Source of the DNA: Rhodanobacter sp. A1T4
GTDB lineage: Bacteria; Pseudomonadota; Gammaproteobacteria; Xanthomonadales; Rhodanobacteraceae
Assembly (NCBI RefSeq): GCF_014207185.1
Contig: NZ_JACHCP010000014.1
Span: forward strand, 1-64,000
DNA length: 64,000 bases
Direction of reading: 5' to 3'
The notes under the pieces were generated by a model. That model ran no database searches and had not been told where the DNA came from. It saw only the letters and a list, made by a program, of their open reading frames with translations. The position numbers and the translations under genes were made by a program. Numbering within the stretch: position 1 is the stretch's first letter; each line of letters begins with the position of its first letter. Positions 17,637 to 27,479 of the stretch are shown here, one piece after another.

Positions 17637-19844
17637 TTACTGAGCCGCCGCTGTCAGTGCCTGATCCACCATCGAGGGCGTCAGCACGGTTGAGAGTTGT
17701 TGGCCCGGCCCGTTGTGTTTCGGGAATACCACATACAAGGGTACGCCGGGCGAGTGGTATTCCTGCAGAAACGCGCTGATGGTCGGATTGACGTCAGTCC
17801 AGTCGCCTTTCATGTAGATCGCGCCAGTGCGCTTGAGCAGGTCATGGAAAGTCTGCGTATCCAGCACGGTGTGCTCGTTCGCCTTGCAGGTGACGCACCA
17901 GTCGGCCGTCATGTCGACGAACACTGGCGTATCGGATGCGCGCAGGGCGGCGAGCTTTTCCGGCGTATAGGCAACCACGCCTTCCTCCGTGGCAACCACG
18001 GTCGACGGTGGCGGAACATGCGCCAGCAGATACAGCGGCACGAGGGCAGCTAGCGCCAGCAAGGCAACAAATACCTTGCTCAGTGCCCGCCCGTGGCGGC
18101 TGCGTTCGAACCACCACAGCGCCATTGCCAGCAGCACCATCGTTACCAGCACCAGGCCAACCGCATCCGCGCCACGCTGATGCGCCAGCACCCAGACCAG
18201 CCATGCGGCGGTGAGATACATCGGGAAGGCCAGCACTTCCTTCAGCGTTTCCATCCAGCGGCCCGGTCGTGGCAGCAAGCGGGCCAGCGCCGGAACAAAA
18301 CCGATCAACAGAAACGGCAGCGCCAGCCCGACGCCGAGCATCAGGAACACCAGCAGCGCCGACAGCATCGGCGCGGCGAAAGCGTAGGCCAGCGCACTGC
18401 CCATGAACGGTGCGGTGCACGGGCTAGCTACCACCACCGCCAGCACGCCGGTAAAGAAATCGCCGGCGTGGCCGGAACGCGACGCCAGCGAGGCACCGGT
18501 ATTGCCCAGCGAGGCGCCGAACTGCACCACGCCCGACATCGATAGTCCGACCGCCAGCATCACGCAGGCCAGCACGCCAACCAGCAGCGGCTGCTGCAGC
18601 TGCGAACCCCAGCCCAGCGCGTGGCCGGCCGAACGTAACGCGATGATGCCGAGGCCTAGCGCGGCAAAACTGCACAGCACGCCGGCGCTGTAGTACAGCG
18701 CATGACGGCGAGCGCTGCCGGTGCTTTCGCCACTTTCCAGGATACTCACCGCCTTGATCGACAGCACCGGCAGCACGCACGGCATCAGGTTCAGTACCAG
18801 GCCTCCGCCCAACGCCAGCAACAACGCGCTTAGCAGGCTGACCTGCAGCGGCGTACCGGTGATGCCGGCGGGCGGCATTTCCGGAGCTACGGCTGTGCTG
18901 TCGGTCACGTTGCTGCCGCTGGCCAGATCAATGGTCAGCGTGCGGTGCATCAATGGATAGCACAAACCGCCGTCCTGGCAGCCCTGAAAACTGGCGTCGA
19001 GATCAAGCGAGTGACGGCCGGCAGGATTCCCATCGATCGTCACCGGCAGTTCCAGCTGATCGAAATAGACGGTGACGCTGCCGTACTTAGCATCCTGATG
19101 CATCACACCGGCGGGCCATGCCGGCTTCAGACTCAAACCTGCCGTATCGCGCAGCTGCAGCGTGGTCTGGTCGCGATAGAGGTAATAGCCCTTGGGCATG
19201 GTCCAGCGCAGCAGCAGATGGCCTGGCGAGCTGGCCAGGGCCTCAAAACGAAACGCTTGTTCGGGAGGCAGGGCGCCCATGCCGGCTGCGCCTGATGACT
19301 TGCTGCCCAGCGAATGCAGGGCAGCGCCGAGTGAATTAGCTGCTGCATTGCCATCGCCGGATGTCGCGCCATCCGCTTTCACAGCGCCTGCTGGCACGGG
19401 CAGATCGATCTGCTCGGTATGTGGCGGATAGCAGATTTTTGGATCCACTTCGTGGCAACCCTGGTACTGCACGCTCAGTGCCAGCCGTGCCGTGCCGGCG
19501 GCCAGCGTGTAGGGCACGGTCGCGTCGATGCTGTGGTGATAGATTTCCACGTCACCAAGGTATTCGTCGTGATGCTTTTCGCCATCCGGGAACTGCGGAT
19601 CGCCCAGCGTGACGCCGGCACCCGCCTTGAATTTCATGCGGCCGCGATAGAGGTAGTAATCCTGAGCGAGCGTCCAGTGCAGCTTCAGCACGCCAGGTGT
19701 GGATGCGCCGGCAGTGAGCTTGTAGGCCTCGGTGACCGGCAGCAGGTCTGCCGTGCTTTGCGAAAAGGCCGGTACGGCAGCGAACAGCAGGCCCAGATAT
19801 AACAGTGCACAGATCAGCGCACGGCCGGCAAGCAACGGTCTCAT
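17637..19844 (-). CDS. dsbD: protein-disulfide reductase DsbD with a duplicated N-terminal domain
   Basis: A 735-residue transporter of electrons from cytoplasmic thioredoxin to the periplasm. A signal peptide (residues 1-28) is followed by two DsbD-alpha-like domains, about 45-155 and 200-330, each with a Cys pair in the same place (QGCHEVDPKICYP and QGCQDGGLCYP). Eight membrane segments follow, with LNLMPCVLPVLSIKA and VASPCTAPFMGSALAY carrying the beta-domain cysteines, and then the C-terminal thioredoxin-like gamma domain with ADWCVTCKANE. E. coli DsbD has one alpha domain and about 565 residues; the duplication explains the extra length. The ATG at 19844 has GGAG six bases upstream and opens the signal peptide. 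Confidence 0.93.
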   Translation of the reverse strand: MRPLLAGRALICALLYLGLLFAAVPAFSQSTADLLPVTEAYKLTAGASTPGVLKLHWTLAQDYYLYRGRMKFKAGAGVTLGDPQFPDGEKHHDEYLGDVEIYHHSIDATVPYTLAAGTARLALSVQYQGCHEVDPKICYPPHTEQIDLPVPAGAVKADGATSGDGNAAANSLGAALHSLGSKSSGAAGMGALPPEQAFRFEALASSPGHLLLRWTMPKGYYLYRDQTTLQLRDTAGLSLKPAWPAGVMHQDAKYGSVTVYFDQLELPVTIDGNPAGRHSLDLDASFQGCQDGGLCYPLMHRTLTIDLASGSNVTDSTAVAPEMPPAGITGTPLQVSLLSALLLALGGGLVLNLMPCVLPVLSIKAVSILESGESTGSARRHALYYSAGVLCSFAALGLGIIALRSAGHALGWGSQLQQPLLVGVLACVMLAVGLSMSGVVQFGASLGNTGASLASRSGHAGDFFTGVLAVVVASPCTAPFMGSALAYAFAAPMLSALLVFLMLGVGLALPFLLIGFVPALARLLPRPGRWMETLKEVLAFPMYLTAAWLVWVLAHQRGADAVGLVLVTMVLLAMALWWFERSRHGRALSKVFVALLALAALVPLYLLAHVPPPSTVVATEEGVVAYTPEKLAALRASDTPVFVDMTADWCVTCKANEHTVLDTQTFHDLLKRTGAIYMKGDWTDVNPTISAFLQEYHSPGVPLYVVFPKHNGPGQQLSTVLTPSMVDQALTAAAQ

Positions 19845-20042
19845 CACGACTCCAGCAATCGGGGCCTGCGGGGACAGGCGACTTGGCATTATGGCTTAGT
19901 ACGACCGGCGTGATAGCCGGCAACCCACAGTTCGGCGAGATTAGAAGTGACGCCGTAGGTAAGCGTTGAATGGTCGAATGTCAGCCAAATGCACGGCAGT
20001 TGGTGTCTTACATGGCTATAAGTGGCTATTCGTTCATCGGAC

Positions 20043-20071
20043 CTTGAAAGTTACGTCAAGGTGCCCAATCT
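20043..20071 (+). promoter_or_regulatory. RpoH (sigma32)-like promoter of groESL
   Basis: CTTGAAA at 20043-20049 is a perfect heat-shock -35; 14 bp later CCCAATC at 20064 partly fits the sigma32 -10 (CCCATnT). It would give a leader of about 150 nt before groES. Confidence 0.5.
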
Positions 20072-20097
20072 GCTGTCGAGTAACCGGTTCGAGACGC

Positions 20098-20125
20098 TTG
20101 CAGTGGGAATCTGCACTGCTAAAAT
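20098..20125 (+). promoter_or_regulatory. sigma70-like promoter of groESL
   Basis: TTGCAG (20098-20103), a 16-bp spacer and TAAAAT (20120-20125). The predicted start falls inside the CIRCE element just downstream, the classic layout for HrcA repression. Confidence 0.6.
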
Positions 20126-20151
20126 TGGCACTCATTACCAGTGAGTGCTAA
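20125..20151 (+). promoter_or_regulatory. CIRCE operator (HrcA binding site)
   Basis: TTGGCACTC, 9 bp, then GAGTGCTAA. This matches the CIRCE consensus (TTAGCACTC-N9-GAGTGCTAA) at 17 of 18 arm positions. HrcA bound here represses groESL at normal temperature. Confidence 0.95.
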
Positions 20152-20227
20152 CAAGTCGCCGATTCGGGTCTTCGAAGCCTCAGTTCATCTCACTCGTTCC
20201 GTCTCAATAGCCAAGCTGGAGTCATCC

Positions 20228-20521
20228 ATGAGCACACTGCGTCCGTTGCATGATCGCGTCATCGTCAAGCGTCTCGAAGAAGAGCGCGTCTCGGCCGGCG
20301 GCATCGTCATCCCTGACAGCGCCACCGAAAAGCCGACCCGCGGCAAGGTCACCGCCGCCGGTACCGGCCTGATCCAGAAGGACGGCAGCGTGCGTCCGAT
20401 GTCGGTCAAGACGGGCGACACCGTGCTGTTCGGCAAGTACGCCGGCCAGGAAATCAAGATCGACGGCGAAGATCTGGTGTTCCTGAAAGAAGACGACATC
20501 GTGGCTGTCATTGAAGGTTGA
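20228..20521 (+). CDS. groES: co-chaperonin GroES
   Basis: A 97-residue heptameric lid of the GroEL folding chamber. The start [18 protein letters not shown], the mobile loop region ([18 protein letters not shown], which binds GroEL) and the C-terminal [13 protein letters not shown] are all present. The ATG at 20228 has GGAG upstream; an in-frame ATG-like start at 20141 inside the CIRCE element is not used. It is followed by groEL after 128 bp. Confidence 0.98.
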   Translation: MSTLRPLHDRVIVKRLEEERVSAGGIVIPDSATEKPTRGKVTAAGTGLIQKDGSVRPMSVKTGDTVLFGKYAGQEIKIDGEDLVFLKEDDIVAVIEG

Positions 20522-20637
20522 TTGAATGGGGCCTTGTTGGGAGAGCGCGACATCGAGAGCGCGCACCTCAGTCGCCTTTGGCTCCTTTCTGTTGGACTTT
20601 CGCAAGCGACAAACCTTTCCTTATTTAATTTTTTTGA

Positions 20638-22355
<1,718 letters not shown>

Positions 22356-22445
22356 TAGTGACGTGAGTGTGCTTCATTACCTTTGGTTGGCAGCAAAGCG
22401 TGCCGCTGTCCCCTATCATTCCGAGATGATTTTAGGGATACATTC

Positions 22446-24773
22446 GTGGATCAAGCCCAACTCAACACCCTCACCAATTTTCTCTGGAATATTGCCGATG
22501 ACGTGCTGCGCGACATCTATGTGCGCGGCAAGTATCGCGATGTAATCCTGCCGATGACGGTGCTGCGTCGGCTCGACGCCGTGCTAGAGCCGACCAAACA
22601 GGCCGTGCTGGACATGAAGGCCGCGCTCGATCGCGAGAACATCACCAATCAGGACGATGCTCTGCGCGCCGCCGCCAACCAGGCGTTCTACAACACGTCG
22701 CCGTTCCGCTTGCGCGATCTCAAGTCGCGCGCCACCCGGCAAAAGCTGAAGGACGACTTCGAGGTCTACCTAGACGGCTTTTCGCCGAACGTGCAGGACA
22801 TCCTCAACAACTTCGAGTTTCGCCACCAGCTTCCACGCCTGTCCAAGGCTGACGCGCTCGGTCCGCTGATCGAGAAGTTCCTCGACAAGGACATCAACTT
22901 AGGTCCGCAGGCGCAGGGCGACCTGCCTGCGCTCGACAACCATTCGATGGGTACCTTGTTCGAGGAACTCGTGCGTCGCTTCAACGAGGACAACAACGAA
23001 GAGGCCGGCGAACACTGGACCCCACGCGATGCCGTACGGCTGATGGCCAACCTGATGTTCCTGCCGGTGGCCGGGCAGATCGAATCGGGTACCTACTTAC
23101 TGTACGACTGCGCTTGTGGTACTGGCGGCATGCTGACCGTGGCGGAAGAAACCCTGCAGCAGATTGCCCGCGAACACGGCAAGCAGGTGGCAACCCATCT
23201 CTATGGCCAGGAGATCAACGGCGAAACCTACGCGATCTGCAAGGCCGATCTACTGATCAAGGGCGATGGCGATGCTGCCGACAACATCGTCGGCGGACCG
23301 GAGCATTCCACGCTTTCCAACGACGCGTTCCGCGCGCAGAGCTTCGATTTCATGCTCGCCAATCCGCCGTATGGCAAGAGTTGGAAGAGTGACCTTGAGC
23401 GTATGGGCGGCAAGAAGGATCTGCGTGATCCGCGCTTCGTTATCCAGCATGGCGATGAACCGGAATACTCGTTGATCACCCGCTCCAGTGACGGCCAGAT
23501 GATGTTTCTGGCCAACATGCTGAGCAAGATGAAGCACGACACCCCGCTTGGCAGCCGCATTGCTGAGGTACACAACGGTTCATCGCTGTTCACCGGCGAC
23601 GCGGGGCAGGGCGAAAGCAACATCCGTCGCTGGATCATCGAGAGCGACTGGCTTGAAGCCATCGTCGCCCTGCCGTTGAACATGTTCTACAACACCGGCA
23701 TCGCCACCTACGTCTGGGTGCTCAGCAACCGCAAACCCGTGCACCGGCAGGGCCGGGTGCAGCTGATCGATGCCAGCCAGTGGTTTCACCCGCTGCGCAA
23801 GAATATGGGCAAGAAGAACTGCGAGCTGTCGGCCGAGGATATCCGCCGCATTTGCGATACGTTCGTTGCGTTTGAGGAAAGCGAGCAATCCAAGATCTTT
23901 CCCACCGCCGCCTTCGGTTACTGGAAGGTCAAGGTCGAGCGCCCGCTGCGTCTGCACAGCCAACTCAGTCGCGCGCGCATCGAAACCCTGCGCTTTGCCT
24001 CTGGCGACGAGGACATTCGCGCCGCTCTCTATGACGATCTCGGCGAGACGCTGTTCGACGCTCCCGCCTCGGTGCGCAAGGAGTTGGAACAACGCCTCAA
24101 CGACTGGGGCAAATCCGACGCCGAGGATGAGAGCGACGGCGAGGAAGTACCTGTTGCGCGCAGCCTGTCCGACAAAAAGAAGAAGAAATTGCTCAACGTG
24201 GACACCTGGAAGCGCGACGCGATGCTGGTCGACACCGCGCTGCGCCTGCGCGAAGAACTGGGCGATGGTTTGTTCGAGGACCACAACGACTTTGTCGATC
24301 AACTCGAAACTGTGCTCGCGCGCCTGGATATCAAGTTGAGCGCGACCGACAGGAGGGTGATCGTCAATGCGGTGAGCTGGCGGGTGGAGGATGCGCCGCC
24401 GGTCATCCGCAAGCACCACAAACCAGGCAAAGTTCAGCCTGACCCGTTGCGCGGCCTGTACGCGGTGCAAATGGACGGCAAGCCCTGGGTCGTAGAGTAC
24501 GAGCCTGACAGCGAGCTGCGCGACCACGAACAGATTCCGCTGCTCGAAGCGGGCGGTATCGAGGCCTTCATTCGCCGCGAGGTGCTGCCGTACACGCCGG
24601 ATGCCTGGATCGTCGAGGCTGACACCAAGGTCGGTTACGAGATCAGCTTTACCCGGCACTTCTACAAACCACCGGTGCTGCGCAGTCTGGCTGAGATCAG
24701 CGCGGACATTCTGGCACTGGAGCAGGAGACTGAAGGCCTGTTGTCGGAAATCGTCAGCGATGTGACGGCATGA
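22446..24773 (+). CDS. hsdM: type I restriction-modification system, DNA adenine methyltransferase subunit (HsdM)
   Basis: A 775-residue N6-adenine methyltransferase that, with HsdS, protects host DNA. An N-terminal HsdM helical domain (LTNFLWNIADDVLRDIY ..., 1-130) is followed by the methyltransferase core: EHWTPRDAVRLMANL, motif I DCACGTGGM (221-229) and motif IV NPPYG (306-310). The C-terminal 250 residues, with a KKKKK patch and a final helix LRSLAEISADILALEQETEG, make it longer than EcoKI HsdM (529) but fit the long HsdM subfamily. The start is a GTG at 22446 with AGGGA upstream; no good ATG is near. It lies 112 bp upstream of fic. Confidence 0.93.
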   Translation: MDQAQLNTLTNFLWNIADDVLRDIYVRGKYRDVILPMTVLRRLDAVLEPTKQAVLDMKAALDRENITNQDDALRAAANQAFYNTSPFRLRDLKSRATRQKLKDDFEVYLDGFSPNVQDILNNFEFRHQLPRLSKADALGPLIEKFLDKDINLGPQAQGDLPALDNHSMGTLFEELVRRFNEDNNEEAGEHWTPRDAVRLMANLMFLPVAGQIESGTYLLYDCACGTGGMLTVAEETLQQIAREHGKQVATHLYGQEINGETYAICKADLLIKGDGDAADNIVGGPEHSTLSNDAFRAQSFDFMLANPPYGKSWKSDLERMGGKKDLRDPRFVIQHGDEPEYSLITRSSDGQMMFLANMLSKMKHDTPLGSRIAEVHNGSSLFTGDAGQGESNIRRWIIESDWLEAIVALPLNMFYNTGIATYVWVLSNRKPVHRQGRVQLIDASQWFHPLRKNMGKKNCELSAEDIRRICDTFVAFEESEQSKIFPTAAFGYWKVKVERPLRLHSQLSRARIETLRFASGDEDIRAALYDDLGETLFDAPASVRKELEQRLNDWGKSDAEDESDGEEVPVARSLSDKKKKKLLNVDTWKRDAMLVDTALRLREELGDGLFEDHNDFVDQLETVLARLDIKLSATDRRVIVNAVSWRVEDAPPVIRKHHKPGKVQPDPLRGLYAVQMDGKPWVVEYEPDSELRDHEQIPLLEAGGIEAFIRREVLPYTPDAWIVEADTKVGYEISFTRHFYKPPVLRSLAEISADILALEQETEGLLSEIVSDVTA

Positions 24774-24801
24774 GGCGCTGGTTCGCGTATCGCAGGCTGC
24801 C

Positions 24802-24831
24802 TTGCACACAGCGCCAAATCAACTTTATATT
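24802..24831 (+). promoter_or_regulatory. candidate promoter of fic-hsdS-hsdR
   Basis: TTGCAC (24802-24807), 18 bp, TATATT (24826-24831) in an A/T-rich 112-bp gap after hsdM. A 7-bp inverted repeat (ACACAGC 24806-24812, GCTGTGT 24836-24842) brackets the -10, and GCAGGCTG occurs twice (24792-24799, 24832-24839), which could form an operator. Confidence 0.4.
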
Positions 24832-24885
24832 GCAGGCTGTGTTTAATATGCACGGAAATTTGGGCCATATGCAAGCCAGCCTCGC

Positions 24886-26091
24886 ATGAGCACGCCCGAT
24901 CCTCGCGCCAGCGATGGGATGAAGCCTCACCGCGCCGGGCGATATATCGCCCAGCCTACCGGCTATCGCGCATTCTTCCCCACTCCTTTGCCTCCGCAGC
25001 CGTCCGTGCGGCTGGAAGGCGAATTGCAGACTCTGCTTTCACTGGCTGATCGTGCGCTCGGTCGCCTCGATGGCTCGATTCAGACGCTGCCCAATCCCGA
25101 TCTGTTCGTTTTCATGTATGTCCGCAAGGAGGCGGTGCTGTCCAGTCAGATAGAAGGCACGCAAAGTTCGCTGCAGGACCTGCTCGCTGCGGAGGCACAT
25201 ATCCTTGCGCCGGATCGTCCGCGCGATGTCGACGAAGTAGTCAACTACGTTGCAGCCATGAACTATGGATTGTCCCGGCTGCAGGAACTGCCGGTGTCGG
25301 TGCGCCTGATCCGCGAAATTCACGAGCGGCTGTTGCAGGGCGTACGCGGCATGCGGTTGACGCCGGGCGAGCTGCGCGTCTCGCAGAACTGGATCGGCCC
25401 TGCCGGTTGCACGTTGAATGAAGCGAGCTACGTACCGCCGCCGCCGCACGAAGTGCCGCTCGCACTCGGCGCACTGGAAACCTTCTTGCACGCTGACAGC
25501 GAACTGCCCCAACTTATCCAGATCGGCTTGGCGCATGCGCAATTCGAAACCATTCACCCCTTTCTCGATGGCAACGGTCGCGTAGGCCGCCTGTTGATCA
25601 CCTTTCTGCTTTGTCAGCGCGAAATTTTGCTCAAGCCAGTACTCTATCTGTCGCACTTCTTCAAGCAACATCGCACGGAGTACTACGAGCGGCTGCAGGC
25701 AGTCCGGGATGGTGGCGATTGGGAAGGGTGGCTGGGGTTTTTCCTGCGCGGCGTTGCCAGCGTCAGTCGCGAGGCCACTGAAACCGCTCGGCGCATTCTG
25801 GCCCTGCGCGAGGATCACCGTGCCAGGGTCACCGCCGGCCTCGGTCGCGCAGCCGGTAATGGCCACAAGGTGCTTGAACAGCTTTACCAGCGACCGATTG
25901 TTTCGGTGGCTGACGTGCAGGCGCTGACCACCACCACCTTCACCGCTGCCAACAACCTGGTCTCGCGGCTGGTGGAACTGGGCGTACTGGTGGAAGCCAC
26001 CGGTTACCGGCGCAATCGGCTGTTCCGCTATCAGGCGTATATCGAATTGTTCGGCGAGCCGGGTGACGCGGCGGAAGGGGCGCCGGCATGA
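24886..26091 (+). CDS. Fic family protein with N-terminal inhibitory helix
   Basis: A 401-residue Fic-domain protein, probably an AMP-transferase that modifies a protein Ser/Thr/Tyr. The inhibitory motif SSQIEG lies at 86-91, making it a class II (self-inhibited) Fic. The catalytic motif HPFLDGNGRVGR at 224-235 is complete, with His224. The C-terminal 100 residues resemble a winged helix (VLEQLYQRPIVSVADVQAL ... AANNLVSRLVELGVLVEATGYRRNRLFRY), as in the COG3177 group, suggesting DNA contact. Its stop overlaps the hsdS start as ATGA, so its translation is coupled to hsdS. The target is unknown; it may modulate the R-M proteins or be a linked toxin-like guard. ATG 24886 has a weak ribosome site; the ATG at 24919 is an alternative. 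Confidence 0.9.
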   Translation: MSTPDPRASDGMKPHRAGRYIAQPTGYRAFFPTPLPPQPSVRLEGELQTLLSLADRALGRLDGSIQTLPNPDLFVFMYVRKEAVLSSQIEGTQSSLQDLLAAEAHILAPDRPRDVDEVVNYVAAMNYGLSRLQELPVSVRLIREIHERLLQGVRGMRLTPGELRVSQNWIGPAGCTLNEASYVPPPPHEVPLALGALETFLHADSELPQLIQIGLAHAQFETIHPFLDGNGRVGRLLITFLLCQREILLKPVLYLSHFFKQHRTEYYERLQAVRDGGDWEGWLGFFLRGVASVSREATETARRILALREDHRARVTAGLGRAAGNGHKVLEQLYQRPIVSVADVQALTTTTFTAANNLVSRLVELGVLVEATGYRRNRLFRYQAYIELFGEPGDAAEGAPA

Positions 26092-27479
26092 TCGATGGGT
26101 TGAAGCCGTATGCGGCGTACAAGGATTCGGAGCTGCCTTGGCTTGGAAGCTATCCGGAGCAATGGTCGCTGCGCCGAACGAAAGTGCTATTTCAGGAGCG
26201 TGTCCAAAAGGGCTTCCCACGCGAGCCATTGCTCGCCGCTACCCAATCAAAAGGCGTGGTCAAGAAGGAGGATTACGAGAATCGAACTGTCACGGCACAG
26301 AAGGACCTCCACCTCTTGAAGCTGGTCGAAAAGGGAGATTTCGTAATAAGTCTCCGGTCGTTCCAAGGAGGGATTGAGGTGGCGCACTGCCGCGGAATAA
26401 TTAGCCCGGCTTACACGGTGCTACGTCCGAGGGCATTAGTAGCGAGTAGATATTTCTTTCATTTCTTCAAGTCCCGTCAGTTCATCGAAAGCCTTGGGCT
26501 TTTTGTCACGGGCATCCGCGAAGGACAAAACATTGACTACGGGCGGTTGAGCAGAGTTGAGCTGCCTTTGCCGCCGCCCGACGAACAAACCGCCATCGTG
26601 CGCTTTCTGGATCACGCCAACCGCAAGATCGACGGCTTTATCCGCGCCAAGCGCAAGTTGATCGCGCTGTTGAACGAGCAGAAACAGGCTATCACCCATC
26701 GTGCGGTGACGCGCGGGCTGGATCCCGATGTGCTGCTCAAGCCTTCAGGTATCGAGTGGCTGGGTGATATTCCGGCACATTGGGAGCTTCGTCGAGCAAA
26801 GCAACTCTGCAGCCGTATCGTCGATTGCAAGAACCGTACGCCAGATCAAGTGGATGGCGGCGAGTATGTGGTGGTACGTACCACGAATATTCGAAACGGT
26901 CGCTTCTCGCTGCGCGGCTCATACCCCACTGATCGCGAGAACTTCGAGATATGGACTCAACGCGGTGCGCCACGTTCGGGCGATGTTTTTTTTACGCGGG
27001 AAGCGCCCATGGGCGAAGCATGCCTGGTTCCCGAATTACAGAACCTCTGCATGGGTCAGCGCATGATGTACATGCGCCCTAATCCAAGTGAGCTCAATCC
27101 GGAGTTTCTGCTTCATTCGGTCTATGGGCCAGTCGTGCGCGCCTACATTCAACACGTTTCAAATGGCAGCACAGTTGGTCATCTTCGACTCGGTCAAATT
27201 GGTGCAATTCCGCTGCTCTGGTGCCCCATTGAAGAACAGCGTGAAATCGTGGCGCGGATACGCGCCGAGTCCACCCCGCTGGAAGAAGCCATCACCCGTA
27301 CCGAACGCGAAATCGCCCTGATGCAGGAATATCGCACCCGTCTGACCACCGATGTCGTTACCGGCAAGCTGGATGTGCGGGTGGCAGCAGCGAGCTTGCC
27401 CGAGATCGTCGACGCGGCAGCCGATGAAGCCGCCATCGACGAGACCACGGACGAACTGGAATTCGAGGACACCGAATGA
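26088..27479 (+). CDS. hsdS: type I restriction-modification system, specificity subunit (HsdS)
   Basis: A 463-residue DNA-recognition subunit that sets the bipartite target of the R-M complex. Two half-repeats are clear: PWLGSYPEQWSLRR (17-30) and EWLGDIPAHWELRR (223-236) open the two target recognition domains, about 31-160 and 237-395; each is closed by a conserved helix, PPPDEQTAIVRFLDHANRKID and IEEQREIVARIRAEST. Both recognition domains are less GC-rich at the DNA level than the neighbouring genes, as is common for exchanged modules. The C-terminus is acidic (DETTDELEFEDTE). Start and stop overlap fic and hsdR by ATGA. The target sequence cannot be read from the protein. Confidence 0.93.
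   Translation: MIDGLKPYAAYKDSELPWLGSYPEQWSLRRTKVLFQERVQKGFPREPLLAATQSKGVVKKEDYENRTVTAQKDLHLLKLVEKGDFVISLRSFQGGIEVAHCRGIISPAYTVLRPRALVASRYFFHFFKSRQFIESLGLFVTGIREGQNIDYGRLSRVELPLPPPDEQTAIVRFLDHANRKIDGFIRAKRKLIALLNEQKQAITHRAVTRGLDPDVLLKPSGIEWLGDIPAHWELRRAKQLCSRIVDCKNRTPDQVDGGEYVVVRTTNIRNGRFSLRGSYPTDRENFEIWTQRGAPRSGDVFFTREAPMGEACLVPELQNLCMGQRMMYMRPNPSELNPEFLLHSVYGPVVRAYIQHVSNGSTVGHLRLGQIGAIPLLWCPIEEQREIVARIRAESTPLEEAITRTEREIALMQEYRTRLTTDVVTGKLDVRVAAASLPEIVDAAADEAAIDETTDELEFEDTE

Larger units (their letters stand above)
19845..20227. other. 383-bp divergent region between dsbD and groES
   Basis: No gene is seen. The groES side carries an RpoH-like promoter, a sigma70-like promoter and a CIRCE operator (listed apart). 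A 7-bp inverted repeat, ACCTTGA at 20041-20047 and TCAAGGT at 20056-20062, lies over the RpoH-like -35. The dsbD side (19845-20040) shows no clear element beyond the ribosome site. Confidence 0.6.

Noticed and set aside
23580..24809. 409-codon minus-strand frame opposite hsdM
   Set aside because: Same reason; HsdM motifs on the plus strand are unmistakable.
25039..26229. 396-codon minus-strand frame opposite fic
   Set aside because: The plus-strand Fic motif and ATGA coupling show the true frame.
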